DNA of 64,000 nt from Rhodoferax sp. (GCA_024236015.1 JACKLK010000006.1:124001-188000); one strand, 5' to 3'; positions 51,124-60,397 are shown, numbered from the stretch's first letter. Numbers and translations are program-made. The notes: generated from the letters alone by a model not told the origin.

Positions 51124-51897
51124 ATGCGCAAGATCCTGGTCATCGTGCCCTTCGTCATGTCGCAGGACAACCTGCTGCTGCGCCAGCAGCAACTGGGCGG
51201 CCTGGAGTTCGGGCCGGAGCTGCAGTTCGAGTTCCGCACCGTCAAGGCCGGCCCGGCCAACTACTCCAGCCACCATGACTTCGTGCTCGCCGACGTGGCC
51301 AACTTCGAGGCCGGTTGCCGTGCGCAGCAGGAGGGTTTCGCCGCCGTGTGCATCGACACCATGAGCGACTCGGGCGTTGCCGCCTTGCGCTCGGTGCTCG
51401 ACATACCGGTGTTCGGGCCGGGCAAGGTGTCCATGCTCGCCGCCTTGATGCTGGGCGACCGCTTCTCCATCCTGACCATGGCCAGCCGCTGGAAGCCGCT
51501 GTACAAGAAGGCGCTGGACGAACTCGGGCTGCACCACAAGTGCGCCTCGGTACGCGCCATCGAGGTGCCGCCGGACAACCAGGCCTTGCTGGGCGGCAAG
51601 GAAGACGAGGTGTTCCCGCTGCTCGAGCAGGCGGCGCACAAGGCGATCGCCGAGGACGGCGCCGAGGTGCTGATCCTGGGCTCGACCACGATGCACCAGG
51701 CCCATGCCTACCTGGCGCAGCGGCTGCCGGTACCGGTGATCAACCCCGGGCCATTGAGCTACAAGATGGCCGAGGCCGCGCTGGCGCTGGATTACCGGCA
51801 CAGCCGCATCGCCTATCCGAAACCCATGCATCCGCGGCTGGACATGCTCGAGGCCATGGTGGCGGGTGCCCGCACGAGGCCGGCAGGAGGCACGTGA
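51124..51897 (+). CDS. Asp/Glu/hydantoin-racemase-family protein without the usual cysteines
   Basis: A 257-aa protein with the two-domain racemase layout: VPFVMSQDNLLLRQQQLGG, IDTMSDSGVAALRS and ILGSTTMHQAH. In hydantoin racemase these two regions carry the catalytic cysteines, CF(S/G)DPG and LGC. Here they read T79 and S187. The protein therefore may not be a two-base racemase but a decarboxylase, isomerase or ligand-binding relative. The next gene starts in one-base overlap. Confidence 0.8.
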   Translation: MRKILVIVPFVMSQDNLLLRQQQLGGLEFGPELQFEFRTVKAGPANYSSHHDFVLADVANFEAGCRAQQEGFAAVCIDTMSDSGVAALRSVLDIPVFGPGKVSMLAALMLGDRFSILTMASRWKPLYKKALDELGLHHKCASVRAIEVPPDNQALLGGKEDEVFPLLEQAAHKAIAEDGAEVLILGSTTMHQAHAYLAQRLPVPVINPGPLSYKMAEAALALDYRHSRIAYPKPMHPRLDMLEAMVAGARTRPAGGT

Positions 51898-52733
51898 TGC
51901 CGCTGCTGCTCGACGATGCGCAGGTGAGCGGATATGCGCGCGACGGATACGTGTTCCCGGTGCCGGTGCTCGATGCCTTGGCGGTGGCGGAACTGCGTGG
52001 CGAACTCGAGTCGTGGGAGCGCGCCCGCGGTGCGCCGATCGACTTCCCGGAGAAGTCCAAGTCCTACCTGTTGTTCGGCTGGGCCGACCGGCTGGTGCAC
52101 CATCCGCGCATCCTCGATGCAGTGCAGGACCTGATCGGCCCGGACATCCTGGTCTACCACTCGACGCTGTTCCTGAAGGAGGCGCAGACGCCGGCCTTCG
52201 TGCGCTGGCACCAGGACAGCACCTATTTCTACCTCGAGCCCCATGACCATGTGACGGCCTGGGTGGCCTTGTCCGAGGCGTCGGAGCGGGCCGGCTGCAT
52301 GCGGGTGCTGACCGGCAGCCATCGCTGGGGCGCGTTTGCGCACGACGACCGGCCCGGTCCGGACAACATGATCCGGCGCGGGCAGGGCATCAGCGGTCGA
52401 TTCGACGAGGCCGTCGGCACGCCGATGCCGCTGCGCGCCGGCGAGATGTCCCTGCACCATACCGACCTGGTGCATGCATCCGGGGCCAACCGCAACGACG
52501 ACCGGCGCATCGGATACGCCATCAGCTACATCCCGGCCCACGTACGGCCGGTGGGCGCGGTGCAGCCGTCCGCGCTGTGCGTGCGGGGACGCGACCATGG
52601 GCAATTCCTGCCCGAAACACGCCTGGGCCAGCCGGGGTCCGACGCCGCGCGCCGGGCCCATCGCCAGGCGCTGGCGCGATTCCGCGCCTTGCAGGACGCG
52701 GGTTTCCAGCCGTCGGCGGGAGCGACGGCATGA
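51897..52733 (+). CDS. Phytanoyl-CoA-dioxygenase-like Fe(II)/2-oxoglutarate oxygenase
   Basis: A 278-aa PhyH-family protein. The iron-binding HxD is RWHQDSTYFYLEP, the distal histidine lies in LHHTDLVHASGAN and a following arginine binds 2-oxoglutarate. Bacterial PhyH proteins hydroxylate small carboxylic or amino compounds. In the catabolic cluster it could hydroxylate an intermediate of ring breakdown. It begins one base inside the racemase stop (TGATG) and overlaps the following SnoaL gene. Confidence 0.87.
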   Translation: MPLLLDDAQVSGYARDGYVFPVPVLDALAVAELRGELESWERARGAPIDFPEKSKSYLLFGWADRLVHHPRILDAVQDLIGPDILVYHSTLFLKEAQTPAFVRWHQDSTYFYLEPHDHVTAWVALSEASERAGCMRVLTGSHRWGAFAHDDRPGPDNMIRRGQGISGRFDEAVGTPMPLRAGEMSLHHTDLVHASGANRNDDRRIGYAISYIPAHVRPVGAVQPSALCVRGRDHGQFLPETRLGQPGSDAARRAHRQALARFRALQDAGFQPSAGATA

Positions 52734-53122
52734 GTGGCGGCAGCGACGATCGTGCGCGCCTGGCCGCGCTGGTCGAGCACTACTTCGCGGCCGTCGACCG
52801 CATGGACCTGGCCGGCACGCTGGCGTGCTTCGATGCCGATGCCACGGTCACGATCGCCACCTTCGACCTCGTGTACCGCGGCCGCGACGACGCGATCCGC
52901 GGCATGTACGAGCGCCTGTTCGCGCGCTACGCCAGCGTGTGGCATGGCGACTTCGACCATGTGGCCGATCCGCCCGGACGCATCGCCAGCCAGTTCACGG
53001 TGCGCAATGTGTCGCCCCAGGGCACGACGACGGTGAAACACAACTGCAACTTCTTCCAGGTGCGCGGCGAACGCATCCGGACCATGGCGGTCTACATGAG
53101 CGGGGATAATTCGCTGAGCTGA
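52730..53122 (+). CDS. SnoaL/NTF2-like protein
   Basis: A 130-aa protein with the NTF2-like pattern: LVEHYFAAVDRMDLAGTLACF, DDAIRGMYERLFARY, and a beta strand ending RTMAVYMSGDN. Members include dehydratases, isomerases and dimer scaffolds. Overlaps the oxygenase stop, so it is translationally coupled and probably works with it. Confidence 0.85.
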   Translation: MSGGSDDRARLAALVEHYFAAVDRMDLAGTLACFDADATVTIATFDLVYRGRDDAIRGMYERLFARYASVWHGDFDHVADPPGRIASQFTVRNVSPQGTTTVKHNCNFFQVRGERIRTMAVYMSGDNSLS

Positions 53123-53179
53123 TCGCCGTGCCGCCGCGATGTCCGTGGTGCCGGCCTGTATCGTTGTTGGAGTTTCCCC

Positions 53180-53470
53180 ATGTCCGCCTACCTCGTCGTC
53201 GATTCCCACCTGACCGATCCTGCGCTGTACGAGCAGTACAAGCTGCAGGCCAAGCCGCTGGCCGAACAGCACGGCGGCGAATACCTGGCCCGTGGCGGCC
53301 CGATGTCGGTGAAGGAGTCGGCGTTGTGGTCGCCCACGCGCATGGTCCTGATCCGTTTCCCGTCGGTCGCCCAGGCCGAGGCCTTCTACCAGTCCGCCGA
53401 ATACCAGAAGGTGTTGCAGATCAGCAAGAAGTCGGCCGAACGCACGGTCGTGATCCTCGAGGGGCTCTGA
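53180..53470 (+). CDS. DUF1330 protein
   Basis: A 96-aa protein with the DUF1330 pattern SAYLVVDSHLTDPALYEQYK, LARGGPMSV and FYQSAEYQKVLQI, a dimeric ferredoxin-like (Dabb) fold. Function unknown. A 57-base gap separates it from the SnoaL gene, so it is probably still in the operon. Confidence 0.9.
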   Translation: MSAYLVVDSHLTDPALYEQYKLQAKPLAEQHGGEYLARGGPMSVKESALWSPTRMVLIRFPSVAQAEAFYQSAEYQKVLQISKKSAERTVVILEGL

Positions 53471-53759
53471 TCCGGCGCCGGGGCGCCGGTTAGAATCACC
53501 GGTTTTCCGCAGGGGCGGGTGACGGCCCGGGTTCCTGCGGTCGTGACGGTTCTGCGGCGCCGGACGCCACCGCGGCATGGCCGCGCCGGACGCGGCGAGT
53601 GTCGCGATGCCGTCGCCACGGATGCGGCGCGACGGCCCGCCGCATGCGGACCTGTGCAAACGGACGCATGGCAGGCGCACCTGCCGTCGTACCGCCGTTC
53701 GTCCACCACCCGTCGGTTGCCCCTGCGACCGGCCCCTTCCTTTTGCGCTTGCCCTGCCC

Positions 53760-55235
53760 ATGAAATCCCTGCACGACGAATGGTTCTCGAACGTCCGCAA
53801 CGACCTGCTTGCCGGGCTGGTGGTTGCGCTGGCGCTGATTCCCGAGGCGATCGCCTTCTCCATCATTGCCGGCGTCGACCCCAAGGTCGGCCTGTATGCG
53901 TCGTTCAGCATTGCGGTCGTGATCGCGTTCGCCGGCGGGCGCCCGGGCATGATCTCGGCGGCAACCGGCGCCATGGCACTGGTCATGGTGACGCTGGTCA
54001 AGGAGCACGGCCTGCAATACCTGCTGGCCGCCACGGTGCTGACCGGCGTGCTGCAGGTCATTGCCGGCTGGGTCCGGCTGGGGGCCTTGATGCGCTTCGT
54101 GTCGCGTTCGGTCGTCACCGGCTTCGTCAATGCGCTGGCCATCCTGATCTTCATGGCGCAGTTGCCCGAACTCATCGACGTCACCTGGCATGTCTATGCG
54201 ATGACGGCTGCCGGCCTGGGCATCATCTACCTGTTTCCGTATCTCACCCGGGCCGTGCCGTCGCCGCTGGTGACCATCGTGGTGCTGACCGCGGTCTCGA
54301 TGATGATGGGGCTGGACATCCGGACCGTCGGCGACATGGGCGAGCTGCCCGACAGCCTGCCGATGTTCCTGCTGCCCGAGGTGCCGATGAACCTCGAGAC
54401 GCTGCGCATCATCCTGCCGTACGCGTTGACGCTGACCGTCGTCGGCCTGCTCGAGTCGCTGATGACGGCCACCATCGTCGACGACCTGACCGACACCCGC
54501 AGCGACAAGAACCGTGAATGCGTGGGGCAGGGCGTGGCCAACATCGCCACCGGCTTCATCGGCGGCATGGCCGGTTGCGCGATGATCGGCCAGTCGGTCA
54601 TCAACGTGAAGTCCGGCGGCCGTGGCCGCCTGTCGACGCTGGTCGCCGGCCTGTTCCTGCTGATCATGGTGGTTTTCCTGGGCGACTGGGTCAAGCAGAT
54701 CCCGATGGCGGCGCTGGTCGCGGTGATGATCATGGTCTCCATCGGCACCTTCAACTGGAGCTCGATCCGCAGCCTGCGCGACCATCCCAAGAGCTCGAGC
54801 ATGGTGATGCTGGCCACGGTGGCCGTCACGGTGGCCACGCACGACCTGGCCAAGGGTGTGCTCACCGGCGTGTTGTTGTCGGGCTTCTTCTTTGCGCACA
54901 AGGTCGGCCAGATCCTGCGCGTGGGTTCGCTGGCCGAGGACGAGGGCCGCCAGCGCACCTACCGGGTCATGGGCCAGGTGTTCTTCGCCACCGCGGACAA
55001 GTTCGTCAACGCCTTCGACTTCAAGGAGGTGATCGAACGCGTGCGCATCGACGTGAGCCGCGCGCATTTCTGGGACATCACCGCCGTCAGCGCGCTGGAC
55101 AAGGTGGTGCTCAAGTTCCGCCGCGAAGGTGCGGACGTGGAGATCATCGGCCTGAACGAGGCCAGCGCGACCATGGTGGACAAGTTCGGCGTGCACGACA
55201 AGGACTCCGCCGACGACTTGCTGATGGGCCATTGA
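53760..55235 (+). CDS. SulP/SLC26-family anion transporter with STAS domain
   Basis: A 491-aa transporter. The core (1-380) has the SulP motif NDLLAGLVVALALIPEAIAF and the signature AGCAMIGQSVINVKSGGRGR. The cytoplasmic end (400-490) is a STAS-like domain with FWDITAVSALDKVVLKF. The bicarbonate, sulfate or carboxylate group is the usual ligand range. It is followed 22 bases later by a universal-stress-protein gene. The relation to the catabolic genes is positional. Confidence 0.93.
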   Translation: MKSLHDEWFSNVRNDLLAGLVVALALIPEAIAFSIIAGVDPKVGLYASFSIAVVIAFAGGRPGMISAATGAMALVMVTLVKEHGLQYLLAATVLTGVLQVIAGWVRLGALMRFVSRSVVTGFVNALAILIFMAQLPELIDVTWHVYAMTAAGLGIIYLFPYLTRAVPSPLVTIVVLTAVSMMMGLDIRTVGDMGELPDSLPMFLLPEVPMNLETLRIILPYALTLTVVGLLESLMTATIVDDLTDTRSDKNRECVGQGVANIATGFIGGMAGCAMIGQSVINVKSGGRGRLSTLVAGLFLLIMVVFLGDWVKQIPMAALVAVMIMVSIGTFNWSSIRSLRDHPKSSSMVMLATVAVTVATHDLAKGVLTGVLLSGFFFAHKVGQILRVGSLAEDEGRQRTYRVMGQVFFATADKFVNAFDFKEVIERVRIDVSRAHFWDITAVSALDKVVLKFRREGADVEIIGLNEASATMVDKFGVHDKDSADDLLMGH

Positions 55236-55257
55236 GCCCGCGACGGGAGCTGACACG

Positions 55258-56121
55258 ATGAATCTCGACAACAAGGTGCTGGCCTGCGTGGACCAGTCGC
55301 CGTATGCGGGCCATGTGACCGACTATGCGGCCTGGGCCGCGCGCCGCATGGATGCGCCGCTCGAACTGCTGCACGTGATCGATCGCCACCCGGAGATCGG
55401 CAACAGCGACGACCACAGCGGCGCGCTCACGCCCAATGCGCAGGAGCATCTGCTCGACCAGCTGTCCAGCGACGATGCCGTGCGCACCAAGGCGGCGCGC
55501 GAACAGGGCCGCATCTTCCTGAACCGGCTGCGCGAACGTGCGCTGGCCGCCGATGTCGTGCAGGTGGACGTGCGCCAGCGCCATGGCCACCTGGACGAGA
55601 CACTGCAGGACCAGCAGTCCGGGGTGCGGTTGTTCGTGCTCGGGCGCCGCGGCGAGTCCGCGGCCAAGGCCCCGCTGGAGCTCGGCAGCAATGTCGAGCG
55701 GGTCGCGCGCGCCTTGCAGCGGCCGATTCTCACGGTCACCGAAGGGTTTCGCGAACCGCAGCGGATCCTGATGGCGTTCGATGGCAGCGCGGTCACGCGC
55801 CGCGGCGTCGAGATGGTTGCCGCCAGTCCGTTGTTCCGCGGCCTGCCGCTGCAGCTGCTGATGTCCGGCAAGGCGCGCCATGACGGCGCACGCCAGATGG
55901 CCTGGGCGACCGACACCTTGTCGGCGGCCGGCTTCGAGGTCCAGGGCGACATTGCGCCCGGCGACGCGGAGGTGGTCGTGGCGCAGGCGGTGCAGGATCG
56001 CGACATCGACCTGCTCATCATGGGTGCCTACACCCATTCGCCGTGGCGCACGCTGCTGCGCGGCAGCAAGACCGCCGACCTGCTGCGGTCGGCGACAATC
56101 CCGACGCTGCTGCTGCGCTGA
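55258..56121 (+). CDS. Tandem universal stress protein
   Basis: A 287-aa protein with two Usp domains: residues 5-150 (VLACVDQSPYAGHVTDYA) and 160-285 (RILMAFDGSAVTRRGVEM, with the ATP-type end IMGAYTHSPWRTLLRGSKT). The GxxGSxx(R/K)xxL segment suggests ATP binding in the second domain. Probably cotranscribed with the SulP transporter and senses its state. Confidence 0.93.
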   Translation: MNLDNKVLACVDQSPYAGHVTDYAAWAARRMDAPLELLHVIDRHPEIGNSDDHSGALTPNAQEHLLDQLSSDDAVRTKAAREQGRIFLNRLRERALAADVVQVDVRQRHGHLDETLQDQQSGVRLFVLGRRGESAAKAPLELGSNVERVARALQRPILTVTEGFREPQRILMAFDGSAVTRRGVEMVAASPLFRGLPLQLLMSGKARHDGARQMAWATDTLSAAGFEVQGDIAPGDAEVVVAQAVQDRDIDLLIMGAYTHSPWRTLLRGSKTADLLRSATIPTLLLR

Positions 56122-56210
56122 GCCCGGGCACGCGCGACGGCAGCGCCCGCGCGCGCCATCGCCCGGCTCGCCCGCCGCCATCTGCCCGCCGCCCGACCGG
56201 AGTGTTGCCC

Positions 56211-56750
56211 ATGCCATCCGCATTGCTGATCGTCGATGTCCAACGTGCGCTGACCGAAGGGGCGCAGGCCTGTCACGATGCGGCCGGGGTGATCGATCGC
56301 ATCAACGGCGTCGCGGCGCGGGCGCGCGCCGCGGCCGTGCCCGTGGTCTTCATCCAGCATGAGGCAGCCGGCGGGGGTTTTGTGCCCGGCTCGCGGTCCT
56401 GGGAACTGGCCCCGGCCTTGCGGGTCGCGCCTACCGACCTGCGCCTGCGCAAGACCACGCCCGACGCGTTCGAGCGCACGCCGCTGCAGGCGCTGCTGGC
56501 CGAACGCGGTGTCACCGACGTCGTCATCTGCGGCATGCAGAGCGAGTTCTGCGTCGACACGACGACGCGCCGCGCGGCCGCGCTGGGTTACCCGGTCGCG
56601 CTGGTCGCCGACGCGCACACCACGACCGACAAGCCGCACCTGGCGGCGCCGGCCATCGTCGCGCACCACAACCAGACCTTGTCGAACATCCAGAGTTTCG
56701 GCCCGCGCATCCGGGCCGTGGCGGCGGCCGAACTGGTGTTTGCCGGCTGA
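56211..56750 (+). CDS. Isochorismatase-fold cysteine hydrolase
   Basis: A 179-aa member with D9 (ALLIVDVQRAL), a lysine in LRKTTPDAFERTPL and the cysteine in CGMQSEFCVDTTTRRA. It is the third hydrolase of this fold within 10.5 kb. Length and motifs fit the YcaC/nicotinamidase-like group. The start ATG at 56211 lies at the end of a low-complexity open frame. Confidence 0.9.
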   Translation: MPSALLIVDVQRALTEGAQACHDAAGVIDRINGVAARARAAAVPVVFIQHEAAGGGFVPGSRSWELAPALRVAPTDLRLRKTTPDAFERTPLQALLAERGVTDVVICGMQSEFCVDTTTRRAAALGYPVALVADAHTTTDKPHLAAPAIVAHHNQTLSNIQSFGPRIRAVAAAELVFAG

Positions 56751-56799
56751 GGTCGCCGCGGGTCTGTCCCGGTCACCGTGTGTTGACCGGCCCCCGGGT

Positions 56800-58152
56800 T
56801 CACTGCTGCGGCGCACGGGCCAGCAACGCCGCCCAGCGCGCCAGTGACCCGGTCTCGTCCGCCAGTTCCAGCGTCGCCTGCAACACGGCTCGCGCATGGT
56901 CGTCGGGCCAGATACGCGTGGTGAGGTCCATGAACTTGGTGCGCAGTTCGTCGCGGCTGTAGGGCAGGGCGTCGTCGCCGCGATTGGCGCCGACCTCGGC
57001 TTGCAGCGTGCTGCCGTCGTCGAGCGTGATGACGACACGCGCCGGCCGCTCATGGGGCAGGCGCTGCGTCATGGCCGGGTCTTCGCGGATCGTCACCTTG
57101 CGTGCAAGCGCGGCCACGCGCGGGTCGCGCACCGCGTCCCAGCTGAAACTGGCCAGCGCGCTGCTGCCGTTGACCAGGCGCGTGGCCACCGCGAACGGCA
57201 CCGAGAACTTGGCGCCCAGGGTGTTGCGGGGCGCCGGGTCGTCGAGTTCGGCCGCATACGCGTAACTCGTGACCGCGACGCCGCGCACGCGCTCGGGGGC
57301 CGGCAGCGGTCCGTGCGCGGCGATCCGGTCGATGGCGTCCAGCGTGCCGTGGTTGAAGCGGCAACACGCGTGCAGCTTGAAATAGTTCTGCTCCAGATGC
57401 CACTCGTCGCCCAGCGCGCGCAGCACTTCGGCCGGGTCGAAATGCTCGGAGACGATGCCCTGCATCAGCGAAGCCACACCGTCGTGCTCGCCGTTGAAGC
57501 CGCTGTGTCCCAGCTGCCATGCCAGCAGGCCGTTGCGGTTCGCCATGCCGGCGTAGGTATTGCGTACCAGGCCGCCCTCGAGCATGGTGCGCTTGGAGGT
57601 GGCGGTGGTCAGCGAGGCGCCGATGGAGAGGGTGTTGCGCATGCCGGGCGCAGTCTCGCCGGCCAGCCGCGCACAGGCCGCTGCGGCGCCGATCGTGCCC
57701 CAGGTGCCGTGCGGATGCATGCTGGCGCGCAGCCGCGAGGCCGCGCCGATGCGCGAGCCGACCTCGTAGCCGGCCACCAGCGCCGACATGAAGCTGCCGG
57801 CGTCGCTGCCACGCTGCTGCGCCAGCGCCAGCGCGGCCGGTATCACGTGCATGGCCGGATGTCCGCGCGAGAAGCGGTTGCCCTCGTCCATCTCGAGAAA
57901 GGTGCCGGCCGTGCCGTTGACCAGCGCGGCGACGTCGGCGCTCGCGCCGCGCCCCAGGCCCACCAGCGTGGCCGACCCCGGCGTGCTGCCGAGCGTCGTG
58001 GCCAGCGCACGGAGCTCCGGTTCGGCCGAGCCGCCGGCCACGGCGGCAATGGAGTCGGCCAGGATCCAGGCCGTCTGCGCGCGCACACGGGAGGGCAGTC
58101 GCGCGAAATCCAGTTCGGCGGCGAACCGGCTCAGGCGGTCAAGATAGTCCAT
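56800..58152 (-). CDS. MmgE/PrpD-family protein
   Basis: A 450-aa protein starting at the ATG at 58152. The family pattern includes LADSIAAVAGGSAEPELRAL, GTAGTFLEMDEGNRFSRGHP, and CCRFNHGTLDAIDRI. PrpD dehydrates 2-methylcitrate; relatives act on other hydroxy-tricarboxylates or unknown substrates, and the bulk of the family is uncharacterised. It overlaps the deacetylase-fold copy 4 gene by 14 bases and forms a minus-strand unit with it. Confidence 0.9.
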   Translation of the reverse strand: MDYLDRLSRFAAELDFARLPSRVRAQTAWILADSIAAVAGGSAEPELRALATTLGSTPGSATLVGLGRGASADVAALVNGTAGTFLEMDEGNRFSRGHPAMHVIPAALALAQQRGSDAGSFMSALVAGYEVGSRIGAASRLRASMHPHGTWGTIGAAAACARLAGETAPGMRNTLSIGASLTTATSKRTMLEGGLVRNTYAGMANRNGLLAWQLGHSGFNGEHDGVASLMQGIVSEHFDPAEVLRALGDEWHLEQNYFKLHACCRFNHGTLDAIDRIAAHGPLPAPERVRGVAVTSYAYAAELDDPAPRNTLGAKFSVPFAVATRLVNGSSALASFSWDAVRDPRVAALARKVTIREDPAMTQRLPHERPARVVITLDDGSTLQAEVGANRGDDALPYSRDELRTKFMDLTTRIWPDDHARAVLQATLELADETGSLARWAALLARAPQQ

Positions 58153-59038
58153 CGGGCGTGTCTCCTGTCGCGGTGTGGGTGGTGAAGATGGCGTGGGGCG
58201 TGGTCCATGACACGTCATCGGCCGCACGCAGCGCGGCCAGCAGGCTGCGCAGGGCCCGGATGCGGCTGGGCATGCCGCTGAGCCAGGGGTGGATGGACAG
58301 CCCGAACACGGCGTCGCGCCGACCGTCGCGGCATTCGGCGCGCAGCCGCTCGAACGCGCTGGCGGCCAGCGCGGCATGGTCGCGCGGCTCGATGTGGCGC
58401 AGCCATTGGCATTGGACGTCGTCCCATTCGGCCGACAGCGGGATCGCCAGCAGCGGCGGCTCGGCATGTTGCCAATAAGGCTGGTCGTCGTTGCACCAGT
58501 CCAGCGTGTAGCGGATGCCGCAGCGGGCCAGCAGCGTGTGCGTGTCCGGTGTCGTGCCCCAGTCCTGGCTGAGCCAGCCCTGCGGCTGCACACCGGTGGC
58601 CCGCGCCAGCGTATCGACGCACTGCGTGATGTGTTGCTCCTGCTCGGCCAGCGTCATGCCGGAATGCATCATGCGCGTGGCGGCCATGCCGTGCGCCAGC
58701 CATTCGCAACCTGCCTCCTGCAGCGTGCGCACCAGCGCGGGCAGGCGTTGCACGGCCATCGCGTTGGCCGCCACGACCGGCCGGATGCCGGCATCGCGCA
58801 AGGCGTCGAGCACCCGGAACAGGCCGACGCGCAACCCGTATTCGCGCTGGCTCCAGTTGCGGTAGTCCGGCGTGAAGCTGCCGAACTCGCCGACCATGCG
58901 CGGATCGCGCACCGCATCGGGCGGTGGGCAGGCCTCCCAGTGCTCGAGGAACAGCACCGCGAACGCGCGCAGCGCGCCCGGCGTGGCCCCGCGCGGGCGC
59001 CGGGGCAGGGCCGAATAGTCGTACACCGTGTGGTCCAT
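58139..59038 (-). CDS. PuuE-like deacetylase-fold enzyme, copy 4
   Basis: A 299-aa paralogue, the most divergent of the four: FLEHWEACPP near the start, DYRNWSQREYGLRVGLFRVL, AHGMAATRMM in the active site and IHPWLSGMPSRIRAL near the C-terminus. It opens the minus-strand operon with MmgE/PrpD, next to the shared regulatory element at 59117-59141. By position it acts on the same or a related substrate to the other three. Confidence 0.88.
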   Translation of the reverse strand: MDHTVYDYSALPRRPRGATPGALRAFAVLFLEHWEACPPPDAVRDPRMVGEFGSFTPDYRNWSQREYGLRVGLFRVLDALRDAGIRPVVAANAMAVQRLPALVRTLQEAGCEWLAHGMAATRMMHSGMTLAEQEQHITQCVDTLARATGVQPQGWLSQDWGTTPDTHTLLARCGIRYTLDWCNDDQPYWQHAEPPLLAIPLSAEWDDVQCQWLRHIEPRDHAALAASAFERLRAECRDGRRDAVFGLSIHPWLSGMPSRIRALRSLLAALRAADDVSWTTPHAIFTTHTATGDTPDGLS

Positions 59039-59116
59039 CGGGTGGCCTTTCTGGCGGGTTCGGGCACCGGGTTTTGCCGGAGTTGACTTCGCCGTTCCAT
59101 CGGTGCATAGTCTAGT

Positions 59117-59141
59117 TCAATTGTTCTATCAATGGAACAAT
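59117..59141 (-). promoter_or_regulatory. Shared regulatory element copy 2, divergent promoter region
   Basis: Minus-strand core CCATTGATAGAACAATTGA (59117-59135) matches the element at 46106-46124 with one mismatch. Here ATTGTTC and GAACAAT form a perfect 7-bp inverted repeat around 8 bases. TTGATA with TATGCA 17 bases further on may be a promoter for the deacetylase/PrpD unit. The receptor gene starts 42 bases to the right. Confidence 0.75.
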
Positions 59142-59182
59142 GCCGGATCGACCCCTTGTCATCAACCACCGTGAGGACTCCC

Positions 59183-60397
59183 ATGAAAACCACCCACCCA
59201 CTGTCGCGTCGATTGATTCTGCAAGCTGGCGCCGCCAGCGCCGTGCTGGGCGCTCCCGGCATGCTGCTGGCCCAGCCCAAGCCGGTGAAGGTCGGCCTGG
59301 TGCATCCGGTCAGTGGCGGTCTCGCCTACAGCGGCGGCCAGTCGCGCATGGGCGCCCAGCTGGCGATCGACGAGATCAACGCCGCCGGCGGCATCAAGGC
59401 GATGGGCGGTGCCAAACTCGAGGCCCTGCTGGGGGATTCGCAGTCGCGACCCGAAGTCGGCGTGAGCGAGGTCGAGCGCATGGAGCAGGACGGCGTGGCC
59501 GCCTACCTGGGCTGCTTCTCCAGCGGCATTGCGCTGCCCGCCACCCAGGCGGCCGCCAAGTACAACACGCCGTTCCTGATCGACGTGGGCGCGTCCGACC
59601 TGATCGTCAACCGCGGCCTGAAGAACGTGTTCCGGCTCAAGCCCGGTTTCGGCAAGTGCGTGGACGACGCCATCGTGGCACTGGGTGACATCAACAAGGG
59701 CGCCGGCGGCGTGGCCAAGACCGCCGTGCTGGTGCACGAGGAGTCCGAGTTCGGTACCGGCACGGCCAAGCTGCTGGGCGGCAAGTTGCCGAGCATCAAC
59801 ATCCAGCCGCTCGAGACCATCAAGCATGCCAATCCCACGCGCGACTTCTCCAACATCGCGCTGCGCATCAAGAGCCTCAAGCCCGACCTGGTGATCATGA
59901 GCAACTACCAGAACGAATACGTGCTGCTGGCGCGCACGCTGATGCAGCAGAAGGTCGATGTCGCGGCGATGTTCAGCGTGCTCGGCGGCGGCTTCAACTA
60001 CAAGCTGGTCAAGGAACAGCCCGACGTGGCCCAGTACATGATGGACTTCAACCACTGGTTCAATCCGCGCAGCGCCAAGGCCATGGCCTTGAAGAAACAG
60101 GTCGAGGCCAAGGGCGGACTGTTCACCTTCGAGGTCTACCTGTCGTACAACTGCATCATGCTGTATGCGGACGCGCTGCAGCGTGCCGCGTCGGCCGACA
60201 AGGAAAAGGTCATCGCGGCACTGGCCGCGAGCACCTGGTTCCCCGACATGATGCCGTACGGCCCGACCAGGTTCGTCAACGGCCAGAACGAAGGCGGCCG
60301 CGGTGCGTTGCTGCAGGCGTCCAAGACCGACATCGACGTGGTGGCGCCCGAGCAGTTCGCGTCGGCCAAGCCGGTGTTCCCGCGCCCGAAATCGTGA
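59183..60397 (+). CDS. Branched-chain/amide ABC transporter receptor (Liv type)
   Basis: A 404-aa periplasmic receptor with a Tat-like signal (SRRLILQAGAASAVLG) cleaved near LLAQ. The Peripla_BP_6 pattern is VKVGLVHPVSGGLAYSGGQ, with EINAAGGIKAMGG and NPTRDFSNIALRIKSLKPD later. Ligands of this family range from branched-chain amino acids to urea, amides and aromatic acids; the catabolic context points to an amide or ureide. It precedes livHMGF in one operon. Confidence 0.93.
   Translation: MKTTHPLSRRLILQAGAASAVLGAPGMLLAQPKPVKVGLVHPVSGGLAYSGGQSRMGAQLAIDEINAAGGIKAMGGAKLEALLGDSQSRPEVGVSEVERMEQDGVAAYLGCFSSGIALPATQAAAKYNTPFLIDVGASDLIVNRGLKNVFRLKPGFGKCVDDAIVALGDINKGAGGVAKTAVLVHEESEFGTGTAKLLGGKLPSINIQPLETIKHANPTRDFSNIALRIKSLKPDLVIMSNYQNEYVLLARTLMQQKVDVAAMFSVLGGGFNYKLVKEQPDVAQYMMDFNHWFNPRSAKAMALKKQVEAKGGLFTFEVYLSYNCIMLYADALQRAASADKEKVIAALAASTWFPDMMPYGPTRFVNGQNEGGRGALLQASKTDIDVVAPEQFASAKPVFPRPKS

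Noticed and set aside
53496..55274. A 592-codon minus-strand frame opposite the SulP transporter
   Set aside because: Antisense shadow; SulP motifs are on the plus strand.
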